Assembly (NCBI GenBank): GCA_900471925.1
Contig: UCGV01000006.1
Coordinates: 186,001 to 250,000, forward strand
Source of the DNA: Hyphomicrobiales bacterium
Lineage (GTDB): Bacteria; Pseudomonadota; Alphaproteobacteria; Rhizobiales; Rhizobiaceae
Length of the DNA: 64,000 nucleotides
Direction: 5' to 3'
Made by a program: the position numbers and the translations under genes. The notes under the pieces are model-generated. The model did no database searches. It saw only the letters and a program-made list of their open reading frames with translations, and had not been told where the DNA came from. Each line of letters begins with the position of its first letter. Position 1 is the first letter of the stretch. Positions 56,834 through 64,000 of the stretch are shown in pieces.

Positions 56834-57328
56834 TCACGCAATTTCAATAAGCATTTGCAGTGCTGTCCGGATCGTTGCGAGCCGGACGTCAGTGCGGCCA
56901 ATGTCTCCGTAAAGCATCTTACGATGGAGAAGCTTACCCGAGCGTGACTTCGCTGCAAGATGCACCAGACCGACAGGCTTTTCCGGTGACCCGCCGCCGG
57001 GGCCGGCAATGCCGGTGACGGCGATGGCCAGATCGGCACGCGAGCGGAAGAGGGCTCCGTGCACCATCTGCCGCGCCGTTTCCTCTGATACTGCGCCGAA
57101 TTTCGCGAGCGTTTCTTCCTGCACGCCGAGCATCTGCATCTTTGCCACGTTCGTGTAGGTGACGAAGCCGCGATCGACGACGGCGGACGACCCGGAAATC
57201 TCGGTGAGGGCCCCGGCAATCAGACCGCCGGTGCAGGATTCCGCCGTCGAGACAATGAGGCCGCCAGCCGTGAAATCGCGGATGATGCCTTCCGCCGTCG
57301 CGGTGATGTCGGCGGGAAACAGGCTCAT
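56834..57328 (-). CDS. CinA C-terminal domain protein (nicotinamide-nucleotide amidase, PncC-type)
   Basis: 164 residues, only the C-terminal amidase half of CinA, with no MoCF domain. The pattern [20 protein letters not shown], in parts, and [20 protein letters not shown] fits PncC, which deamidates nicotinamide mononucleotide to nicotinic acid mononucleotide in NAD recycling. The catalytic Ser is in SCTGG. Its start overlaps the ispDF stop by four bases (ATGA), so the two are coupled. Confidence 0.92.
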   Translation of the reverse strand: MSLFPADITATAEGIIRDFTAGGLIVSTAESCTGGLIAGALTEISGSSAVVDRGFVTYTNVAKMQMLGVQEETLAKFGAVSEETARQMVHGALFRSRADLAIAVTGIAGPGGGSPEKPVGLVHLAAKSRSGKLLHRKMLYGDIGRTDVRLATIRTALQMLIEIA

Positions 57329-58545
57329 CGCTTTTTGCCTCCATAGACGACGGTCGCGGTCGCGATCGCCGCGATGCCCTCGCGTCGGCCGACGAAGCCG
57401 ATCGTCTCATTGGTGGTGGCTTTCACCGAGCAGCGCTCGATTTCGATCCCGAGGAATTCGGAAAGATTGGCACGCATAGCCTCGCGATGCGGCCCGACCC
57501 TCGGTGCTTCCGCAATCAGCGATACGTCCGCATTGGTGATCGTGCCGCCGTGATCGCGCACGATCGTGGCCGCATGCTCGATGAAAATGCGCGAGGCGGC
57601 CCCTTTCCATTGCGGATCGGAGGGCGGAAAATGATCGCCGATATCGCCGGCCCCGCAGGTGGCAAGCAGCGCATCCGTCAGCGCGTGCAGCGCCACATCG
57701 GCATCCGAATGCCCCTTGAGCTTCTGGTCGTGGGCAATGAAGACGCCGCAAAGCGTCACGCCATCGCCAGGCTCCAACTGATGGACGTCATAGCCATTGC
57801 CGGTCCGTACATCAGGAATACGGGCGCCCGAGAGTTTGTCGTCTGCCATGGTGATGTCGCTCTTTACCGTCAGCTTCACATTCGCAGTAGCACCTTCGAT
57901 GATCGTCACCGGAATGCCGAGCCACTCGGCAATCGAAGCATCGTCGGTGAAGTCCGTTCTGCCGCTGGCCGCAGCCTTCTCATGTGCATCGAGAATGGTA
58001 GCGAAATGGAAGGACTGCGGCGTCTGGGCCGCATATAGCTGTTCCCGCGAAACCGTCTTGACGACGATCCCATCGCTGCCGGCTCGCTTCAGTGTATCGG
58101 CGACCGGAACTGCCGGCAGAACGGCGGGTGCGCCGGCCGAAAGCGTATCGGCGACCCTTTCGAGAAGCTGGTGATCGAAGAAGGGGCGCACGGCATCATG
58201 GATCAGCACATGGCTGACACCCTTGTCCTGCAGGTGCCGCAGACCTGCCAGCACCGATTGCTGTCTGGTTGGACCACCGTGAACGGTCTCGATCGGCACT
58301 GCCGAAATGATGTGCCGGGACGCTCTGGCAAAAAGCGCTTCGTCGTCGGGATGGATGACGACGACGATGTGCGTTGCCGGTTCCCATGTCATGAAGTTTT
58401 CAAGCGTATGGACGATAACCGGCTTGCCGCCGACCATCCGGTACTGCTTGGGGCCTTCCTCGGGCGATCCGGCGCGCTCGCCGCGGCCCGCCGCAACGAC
58501 GACAATTCCAGCCGATATCGGTTGCTTAGTATGCATTTGCAGCAT
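57325..58545 (-). CDS. ispDF: Bifunctional IspD/IspF enzyme of the MEP isoprenoid pathway
   Basis: 406 residues. Residues about 1-235 are Isp[23 protein letters not shown] (in parts), [10 protein letters not shown] and [10 protein letters not shown]. Residues about 245-406 are Isp[12 protein letters not shown] with the metal Asp and His, [16 protein letters not shown], and [10 protein letters not shown]. The IspDF fusion is known in alpha- and epsilonproteobacteria. It catalyses MEP cytidylylation and the cyclodiphosphate step. ATG at 58545 after CAGGGATTT; another ATG is three codons downstream. Divergent from dusB. Confidence 0.96.
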   Translation of the reverse strand: MLQMHTKQPISAGIVVVAAGRGERAGSPEEGPKQYRMVGGKPVIVHTLENFMTWEPATHIVVVIHPDDEALFARASRHIISAVPIETVHGGPTRQQSVLAGLRHLQDKGVSHVLIHDAVRPFFDHQLLERVADTLSAGAPAVLPAVPVADTLKRAGSDGIVVKTVSREQLYAAQTPQSFHFATILDAHEKAAASGRTDFTDDASIAEWLGIPVTIIEGATANVKLTVKSDITMADDKLSGARIPDVRTGNGYDVHQLEPGDGVTLCGVFIAHDQKLKGHSDADVALHALTDALLATCGAGDIGDHFPPSDPQWKGAASRIFIEHAATIVRDHGGTITNADVSLIAEAPRVGPHREAMRANLSEFLGIEIERCSVKATTNETIGFVGRREGIAAIATATVVYGGKKR

Positions 58546-58651
58546 AAATCCCTGAAATATGCGGAATGGATGTCAGTTGCTCTATCGTCTTGCTCGGTCC
58601 TTTTCCAGCATCTGCCCAAAAAATATCAAATCGGGCTCGACCCTCTTGGCA

Positions 58652-58669
58652 AGCCATATAAGTATGGCT
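58652..58669. promoter_or_regulatory. Palindromic candidate operator before dusB
   Basis: AGCCATA at 58652-58658 and TATGGCT at 58663-58669 form a perfect 7-base inverted repeat with a 4-base spacer, 20 bases upstream of the dusB start in the 144-base divergent region. It is a possible binding site for a regulator of dusB-ntrBC. It does not match the NtrC consensus I know. Confidence 0.4.
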
Positions 58670-58689
58670 AAAAATAATGCAGTTAAATC

Positions 58690-59706
58690 GTGTGCCTGAA
58701 AGATAATCACTTGATTTCCAAGGATCTCGCAACGCCTTTCAGAATCGGACCTGTCTCCGTGCGGAACCGCGTTGTGCTTGCGCCGATGTCCGGTGTGACG
58801 GACATGCCGTTCCGAGAGCTTGCCTGGCGTTACGGCGCTGGCCTCGTCGTGACCGAGATGGTGGCGAGCCGCGAACTGGTAAACGATACCGCTGAATCCT
58901 GGGCGCGTCTGCGCACAGCCGGTTTTCGCCCGCATATGGTGCAGCTCGCTGGCCGCGAAGCCCACTGGATGGCGCAGGCGGCGAAGATCGCCGCCGATCA
59001 TGGCGCCGATATCATCGATATCAACATGGGCTGCCCGGCCAAGAAGGTCATCGGTGGTTATTCCGGTTCGGCGCTGATGCGCGATCCCGATCACGCGCTG
59101 GAACTGATCGAGGCAACCGTCAAGGCGGTCGATATTCCCATCACGCTGAAGATGCGTCTGGGCTGGGACGAAAACTCCATCAATGCTCCCCATATCGCCA
59201 AGCGTGCGGAAGAGGCGGGCATTCAGCTCATCACCATCCATGGCCGCACGCGCATGCAGTTCTATACGGGCAGGGCGGATTGGGATGCGATCCGTCCGGT
59301 ACGCGACGTCATTTCCGTGCCGCTGATCGCCAATGGCGACGTCGAGACTGCAGACGACGCGCAGGAAATCCTGCGCCGCTCGGGCGCCGATGCCGTCATG
59401 ATCGGCAGAGGCTGCCAGGGTAGGCCGTGGCATGCCGGTGTTCTGGCTGGCGCTGCCGAACCCTCGTGCGACGAGATCGCTTCCCTTGCCGTCGAGCACT
59501 ACCGAATGATGCTGGAATTCTATGGCGAGGCCGTTGCCGTCAGACACGCCCGCAAACATCTCGGCTGGTACCTCGAGCGCTTTGCGTCCGATCTGCCGGG
59601 TGACCAGAAGGCTGCGATCATGACATCGCGCGATCCGGAGGATGTGATCGCTCGCTTCGGCGATGCGATGGCTCAGGGCGTAATGGAAAGGCGGGAGGCG
59701 GCATGA
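58690..59706 (+). CDS. dusB: tRNA-dihydrouridine synthase DusB (NifR3-like)
   Basis: 338 residues; starts with GTG at 58690. FMN-dependent TIM-barrel enzyme that reduces uridine in tRNA. The core begins [23 protein letters not shown], in parts, with [19 protein letters not shown] holding the catalytic Cys, [14 protein letters not shown] and [11 protein letters not shown]. In rhizobia this gene, historically orf1 or nifR3, leads the ntrBC operon, and ntrB overlaps it by four bases. Negative autoregulation of this operon by NtrC is described in R. leguminosarum. Confidence 0.94.
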   Translation: MCLKDNHLISKDLATPFRIGPVSVRNRVVLAPMSGVTDMPFRELAWRYGAGLVVTEMVASRELVNDTAESWARLRTAGFRPHMVQLAGREAHWMAQAAKIAADHGADIIDINMGCPAKKVIGGYSGSALMRDPDHALELIEATVKAVDIPITLKMRLGWDENSINAPHIAKRAEEAGIQLITIHGRTRMQFYTGRADWDAIRPVRDVISVPLIANGDVETADDAQEILRRSGADAVMIGRGCQGRPWHAGVLAGAAEPSCDEIASLAVEHYRMMLEFYGEAVAVRHARKHLGWYLERFASDLPGDQKAAIMTSRDPEDVIARFGDAMAQGVMERREAA

Positions 59707-60857
59707 GCACAGACGGCACACCTTCTTCCGAAAATACCGGCAACGCGATGGCGATGGCGGTGCTGAACGCGATCCAGAACCCTGTCGTCATGGTGGACGA
59801 GGGCGGTTTCATCGCCTTTGCCAACTGGGAGGCAGAAGCCTTCTTCGGCGCCAGTGCCGCGCATCTCGCGCGCTACCGCATCTCCACCTTCATTCCCTTC
59901 GGCAGTCCGCTTCTGGCGCTGATCGATCAGGTGCGCGAACGCAAGGCGCCGGTCAATGAATACAGGGTCGATCTGAGCTCGCCGCGGCTCGGCCAGGACA
60001 AGCTTGTCGATCTCTATGTCGCGCCCGTCATCGTCGCGCCCGGTTCCGTCGTCGTCGTCTTCCAGGAACGGTCGATGGCCGACAAGATCGACAGGCAGCT
60101 GACGCATCGTGCAGCAGCCCGTTCGGTTACCGGCCTTGCTTCGATGCTCGCGCATGAAATCAAGAACCCGCTCTCCGGCATTCGCGGTGCGGCCCAGCTT
60201 CTGGAACAATCCGTCATCGATGACGATCGCGCGTTGACGCGGCTGATCTGCGACGAGACGGACCGTATCGTCTCGCTGGTCGATCGCATGGAAGTCTTTT
60301 CCGACGAGCGCCCGGTCGACCGGGTCCCGGTCAATATCCATTCCGTGCTCGACCATGTGAAGGCTGTCGCCAAGGCCGGTTTCGCGCGCAATATCCGCAT
60401 GACGGAGAATTATGACCCTTCGCTGCCGGCTGTTTACGCCAATCGCGACCAGCTCGTGCAGATCTTCCTCAATCTGGTGAAGAATGCGGCTGAAGCCGTC
60501 GGCGACCGTCCGGATGGTGAAATCATCCTGACCACCGCCTATCGCCCCGGTATCCGCCTCTCGGTCGCCGGCACGCGTGAGAAGATTTCGCTGCCGCTGG
60601 AATTCTGCGTCATCGACAACGGCCCCGGCGTTCCGACGGACCTGCTGCCGCATCTCTTCGACCCCTTCATCACCACGAAGCCGAATGGCAGCGGTCTCGG
60701 CCTCGCCCTCGTTGCCAAGATCATTGGCGATCATGGCGGCATCATCGAATGCGACAGCCAGAACAACCGCACGATTTTCCGCGTCCTCATGCCGGCCTCC
60801 AAGGATGCCTCGCTTGATGACGCCGCAATTGCAAGCTCGACAGGACCCAATCGATGA
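59703..60857 (+). CDS. ntrB: Nitrogen regulation histidine kinase NtrB
   Basis: 384 residues. A PAS sensor domain near residues 18-90 ([19 protein letters not shown]) leads to the H-box with phospho-His H151 ([14 protein letters not shown]) and the ATPase domain: N-box [15 protein letters not shown]1 [10 protein letters not shown] and G2 SGLGLALV. It lacks membrane segments, so it is a cytosolic kinase that takes the PII nitrogen signal. It overlaps dusB and ntrC by four bases each (ATGA). Confidence 0.96.
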   Translation: MSTDGTPSSENTGNAMAMAVLNAIQNPVVMVDEGGFIAFANWEAEAFFGASAAHLARYRISTFIPFGSPLLALIDQVRERKAPVNEYRVDLSSPRLGQDKLVDLYVAPVIVAPGSVVVVFQERSMADKIDRQLTHRAAARSVTGLASMLAHEIKNPLSGIRGAAQLLEQSVIDDDRALTRLICDETDRIVSLVDRMEVFSDERPVDRVPVNIHSVLDHVKAVAKAGFARNIRMTENYDPSLPAVYANRDQLVQIFLNLVKNAAEAVGDRPDGEIILTTAYRPGIRLSVAGTREKISLPLEFCVIDNGPGVPTDLLPHLFDPFITTKPNGSGLGLALVAKIIGDHGGIIECDSQNNRTIFRVLMPASKDASLDDAAIASSTGPNR

Positions 60858-62305
60858 CAGCCACGATCCTCGTTGCAGATGATGATGCGGCCATCCGCAC
60901 GGTGCTCAATCAGGCTTTGAGCCGCGCCGGTTATGATGTGCGCATTACCTCCAATGCCGCGACCCTGTGGCGCTGGGTATCGGCCGGCGAAGGTGATCTC
61001 GTCGTGACCGACGTGGTGATGCCGGATGAGAATGCCTTCGACCTTCTGCCCCGCATCAAGAAGGCGCGGCCGGACCTGCCGGTTCTCGTCATGAGTGCCC
61101 AGAACACCTTCATGACGGCGATCAAGGCGTCTGAGAAAGGTGCCTACGACTACCTGCCGAAGCCCTTCGACCTGACGGAGCTGATCGGCATCATCGGTCG
61201 GGCGCTGGCTGAGCCGAAAAAGAAGCCGGCCAAGCTCGATGATGACGTGCAGGACGGTATGCCGCTGGTCGGCCGCTCGGCCGCGATGCAGGAAATCTAT
61301 CGCGTTCTTGCCCGCCTGATGCTGACCGACCTGACGCTGATGATCACCGGCGAGTCCGGCACCGGCAAGGAACTCGTGGCGCGTGCGCTGCATGATTACG
61401 GCAAGCGCCGCAACGGCCCCTTCGTCGCCATCAACATGGCCGCGATACCGCGCGACTTGATCGAATCCGAGCTCTTCGGCCACGAGAAGGGCGCCTTCAC
61501 AGGCGCGCAGACACGTTCCACCGGCCGGTTCGAACAGGCCGAGGGCGGCACGCTCTTCCTCGATGAAATCGGCGACATGCCGATGGATGCACAGACGCGT
61601 CTTCTGCGCGTGCTGCAGCAGGGCGAATATACGACGGTTGGCGGCCGCACGCCGATCCGCACCGACGTGCGTATCGTGGCCGCGACGAACAAGGATCTGA
61701 AGCAGGCGATCAATCAGGGCCTCTTCCGCGAAGATCTCTATTACCGCCTCAATGTCGTGCCGCTGCGCCTGCCGCCGTTGCGCGACCGTGCAGAGGATAT
61801 TCCCGATCTCGTCCGCCACTTCGTCCAGCAGGCCGAAAAGGAAGGCCTCGGCTCCAAGCGCTTCGATCAGGAAGCGCTGGAACTGATGAAGGCGTATGCC
61901 TGGCCGGGCAACGTGCGCGAACTGGAAAACCTCATTCGCCGCCTGATGGCGCTCTATCCACAGGATGTCATCACTCGCGAGATCATCGATGCGGAACTGC
62001 GCTCCGATGTCCCCGACAGCCCGATCGACAAGGGCCCGATCCGCAGCGGCACCATGACGATCGCGCAGGCGGTCGAAGAAAATATGCGCACCTATTTCGC
62101 AAGCTTCGGCGAGAACTTGCCGCCACCAGGTCTCTATGATCGCGTGCTGACGGAAATGGAATATCCGTTAATACTTGCGGCACTCACGGCCACACGCGGC
62201 AACCAGATCAAGGCAGCAGATTTGCTGGGTTTAAACCGCAATACGCTGCGCAAAAAGATCCGCGAACTCGGTGTTTCCGTCTACAGAAGCTCGCGTACGG
62301 CCTGA
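60854..62305 (+). CDS. ntrC: Nitrogen regulation response regulator NtrC
   Basis: 483 residues. Receiver domain with acid pocket D10-D11 and phospho-acceptor D53 (VTDVVMPD), then the sigma-54 interaction AAA+ domain: Walker A GESGTGKE at 166-173, GAFTGA at 213-218 for sigma-54 contact, and Walker [11 protein letters not shown]. The C-terminal Fis-type helix-turn-helix ([20 protein letters not shown]) is intact. It activates nitrogen assimilation promoters and represses others. Its own operon is dusB-ntrB-ntrC. Confidence 0.97.
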   Translation: MTATILVADDDAAIRTVLNQALSRAGYDVRITSNAATLWRWVSAGEGDLVVTDVVMPDENAFDLLPRIKKARPDLPVLVMSAQNTFMTAIKASEKGAYDYLPKPFDLTELIGIIGRALAEPKKKPAKLDDDVQDGMPLVGRSAAMQEIYRVLARLMLTDLTLMITGESGTGKELVARALHDYGKRRNGPFVAINMAAIPRDLIESELFGHEKGAFTGAQTRSTGRFEQAEGGTLFLDEIGDMPMDAQTRLLRVLQQGEYTTVGGRTPIRTDVRIVAATNKDLKQAINQGLFREDLYYRLNVVPLRLPPLRDRAEDIPDLVRHFVQQAEKEGLGSKRFDQEALELMKAYAWPGNVRELENLIRRLMALYPQDVITREIIDAELRSDVPDSPIDKGPIRSGTMTIAQAVEENMRTYFASFGENLPPPGLYDRVLTEMEYPLILAALTATRGNQIKAADLLGLNRNTLRKKIRELGVSVYRSSRTA

Positions 62306-62476
62306 CCTTCGACCTTGACATTGTGGCAAGATGCGTTGCATTTTCGCCACAATGCGTTGCTTAAAGGTCACGCATAGGGTTTGGACATTCGCCCATGATC
62401 GAGTCGTTCGACGCCGGTTTTTCGTAAACCGGCGGCCTTCGGTTTCGATCCAATGCGGCAAGCGAAGTGAGGCTGG
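62306..62476 (+). promoter_or_regulatory. ntrC-ntrY intergenic region with inverted and direct repeats
   Basis: CATTGTGGC at 62319-62327 and GCCACAATG at 62346-62354 form a perfect 9-base inverted repeat. The 9-mer ATGCGTTGC also occurs twice, at 62331-62339 and 62352-62360, overlapping the second arm. This is likely the promoter/operator region of ntrYX. A sigma-54-like TGGC..TTGCA pair lies here but with one base too many in the spacer. Confidence 0.55.
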
Positions 62477-64000
62477 ATGAACGAGGAAGGGGTTTCGCCG
62501 GAAACGGCGAACGAGGCGGTGACGACGGTGACGGACCGCCGTGCGCTGTTTGCGGTGCCTGGCCTCGTCCTTGCCGGCGGCGCGCTCGTCTGCGCGACCG
62601 TAACGCTCTTCGTGCTGCTCGGCGTGACACCGATTGCGCCGACCTCGCATGTCGTTATCGGTTCTGTCGTCATCAATTCCTTCTTCGTGCTTGGCTTGAT
62701 CGCGCTGATCGGCCGAGAGGTAGCACGGCTTTTCAAGGCGCGTACCCGTGGCCGCGCAGCAGCGCGCCTGCACATCCGTATCGTCGTGCTGTTCTCGATC
62801 GTCGCGATCACGCCGGCGATCCTGGTGGCGATCTTTGCCAGTATCACGCTGAACGCCGGCCTGGACCGCTGGTTTGCGCTGAGGACCCAGGCGATCGTCA
62901 GTTCGTCCCGCAATATCGGCCAGGCCTATATGCTGGAAAATGCCAGCTATCTGCAGGGCCAGACGGTTTCCATGGCAAACGATCTGGAGCGCAACCGTGC
63001 GCTCTACAGTCTGGACAAGACGGGTTTCGGCGAGTTGATGACCCGTCAGGCAAGAGGCCGCGGCCTGCTCGGCGCCTTCCTTGTGGAGCGTGACGGCTCC
63101 GTCATCGTTCAGGCCGACATATCGACGGAAAAACCGCTGCCGGCCATCCCGCAGGATGCTCTTGAAAAGGCGGCGGCCGGTCAGCCGACACTCATTCCGC
63201 CCGGCGTGACCAACCTCGTCGGCGCCATCATCCGGCTCGAATCTATTCCCGGAACCTTCCTCTACACGGTGCGCGCGGTTGATCCCAAAGTCATGAACGC
63301 CATGCGCATGATGGAGGAAAACGCCACCGAATACCGCTCCATGGAGGCTGGCCGCGTTTCGCTGCAGATTGCCTTCGCGGTCCTCTACATCGGTTTCGCG
63401 TTGATAGTGCTTCTGGCGGCCATCTGGACTGCGATCGCGGTCGCCGATCGTATCGTACGGCCGATCCGCCTCTTGATTACCGCGGCAGACAGTGTCGCAT
63501 CCGGTAACATGGATATCGTCGTTCCCGTCCATGCCGTCGATGGCGACGTCGCGAGCCTGTCGCGCACCTTCAACAAGATGATCTCGGAAATCCGCACCCA
63601 GCGCGATGAGATCCTTGAGGCAAAGGACGAAGTGGACGACCGTCGCCGCTTCATCGAGGCAGTGCTTTCCGGCGTGACGGCAGCCGTCATCGGCGTCGAG
63701 CAGGACCGGCGCATCACCATCGTCAACAGTTCGGCCGAGGCCCTGATGGCCTCGCCGGCCGACGACATGCTCGGCAAGCAGCTTGCCGAGATCGCTCCCG
63801 AGGTCGATCAGGTGCTGACCGAGGCCGCATCGCGCTATCGCGGCGACTTCCGCAAGCAGATCGCGCTGGTGCGCGGCGGCACGGTGCGCACGCTGAGCGT
63901 CCAGGTGACCCGCGAGGAAGTGCGCGATCTGAGCGAATCCTATGTCATCACCCTGGACGACATTACCGATCTGGTGATTGCCCAGCGCTCGACCGCCTGG
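62477..64000 (+). CDS. ntrY: NtrY histidine kinase, 3' end cut by window
   Basis: 508 codons are visible, open to the window end with no stop. A hydrophobic segment follows the N-terminus (ALFAVPGLVLAGGALVCA and VTLFVLLGV), then further segments (VVIGSVVINSFFVLGLIALIG; IRIVVLFSIVAITPAILVAI, in parts), then an extra-cytoplasmic domain of about 180 residues, a last membrane helix (FAVLYIGFALIVLLAAIW), a HAMP domain, and a PAS domain (EAVLSGVTAAVIGVEQ). The kinase core lies beyond the end. NtrY with NtrX senses nitrogen and envelope or redox states in alphaproteobacteria. GAGG precedes the ATG at 62477. Confidence 0.93.
   Translation, partial: MNEEGVSPETANEAVTTVTDRRALFAVPGLVLAGGALVCATVTLFVLLGVTPIAPTSHVVIGSVVINSFFVLGLIALIGREVARLFKARTRGRAAARLHIRIVVLFSIVAITPAILVAIFASITLNAGLDRWFALRTQAIVSSSRNIGQAYMLENASYLQGQTVSMANDLERNRALYSLDKTGFGELMTRQARGRGLLGAFLVERDGSVIVQADISTEKPLPAIPQDALEKAAAGQPTLIPPGVTNLVGAIIRLESIPGTFLYTVRAVDPKVMNAMRMMEENATEYRSMEAGRVSLQIAFAVLYIGFALIVLLAAIWTAIAVADRIVRPIRLLITAADSVASGNMDIVVPVHAVDGDVASLSRTFNKMISEIRTQRDEILEAKDEVDDRRRFIEAVLSGVTAAVIGVEQDRRITIVNSSAEALMASPADDMLGKQLAEIAPEVDQVLTEAASRYRGDFRKQIALVRGGTVRTLSVQVTREEVRDLSESYVITLDDITDLVIAQRSTAW

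Noticed and set aside
62324..62337. Sigma-54-like promoter TGGC...TTGCA upstream of ntrY
   Set aside because: The distance between GG and GC is one base longer than the strict spacing sigma-54 needs. The position inside an inverted repeat suggests a different role.

Overview
The window is chromosomal DNA of a fast-growing alphaproteobacterium of the order Rhizobiales, most likely genus Rhizobium. The evidence is the aapJQMP general amino acid permease operon, the dusB-ntrB-ntrC-ntrY nitrogen cluster, an E1-beta subunit of pyruvate dehydrogenase carrying its own lipoyl domain, a fused IspDF, an EipB/DUF1849 protein, a phasin, and small families such as DUF992 and DUF3126. Coding density is high. 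I found no insertion sequence, prophage, CRISPR array or plasmid function, so most of this is core chromosome.

Layout, left: tRNA-Arg(TCT); a secreted DUF992 protein; a secreted protein built on a 14-residue glycine repeat; the aap operon (minus strand); metC; an operon of a CHCC zinc-finger protein and a flavin monooxygenase; an alpha/beta hydrolase; cysE; DUF3126; a phasin; clpS-clpA; a run of small housekeeping and stress genes (Dabb, HIT, FemAB-like acetyltransferase, GDPD, RidA); eipB; then a tightly overlapping four-gene operon of TelA, a lipoprotein with solute-binding and VWA domains, XpaC, and a probable Tat-exported solute-binding-like protein (20034-24421).

Layout, centre: a continuous plus-strand translation and envelope cluster runs from rpsB and tsf through pyrH, frr, uppS, cdsA, rseP and bamA to lpxD, fabZ, lpxA, lpxI and lpxB (24633-37748). 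gltA converges on it. A ComEC-like membrane protein follows and converges, with overlapping 3' ends, on lexA, which has a GTTC-N7-GTTC SOS box upstream.

Layout, right: a VOC protein, kdsA, eno and an ftsB-like gene lead into the pyruvate dehydrogenase operon (pdhA-pdhB-pdhC, an SGNH hydrolase, a GNAT acetyltransferase, lpdA). Two tandem YeaQ/GlsB membrane proteins, lipA, two tandem P-loop kinase-like paralogues and a RatA/COQ10-family gene follow. cinA and ispDF lie on the minus strand, and dusB-ntrB-ntrC plus ntrY, cut by the window end, close the window.

The genes group into central carbon metabolism (gltA, eno, PDH, lipA), envelope biogenesis (Kdo, lipid A, BamA, undecaprenyl and CDP-diacylglycerol synthesis), nitrogen control and amino acid uptake (ntr, aap), and proteostasis or stress (clpSA, lexA, telA operon). 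The best candidates for something poorly described are the telA operon, the glycine-repeat protein, the tandem P-loop pair beside lipA, and several precise inverted repeats in 5' regions (phasin, pdhA, dusB, ntrY). No computation was run: start codons, signal peptides and membrane segments are judged by eye.
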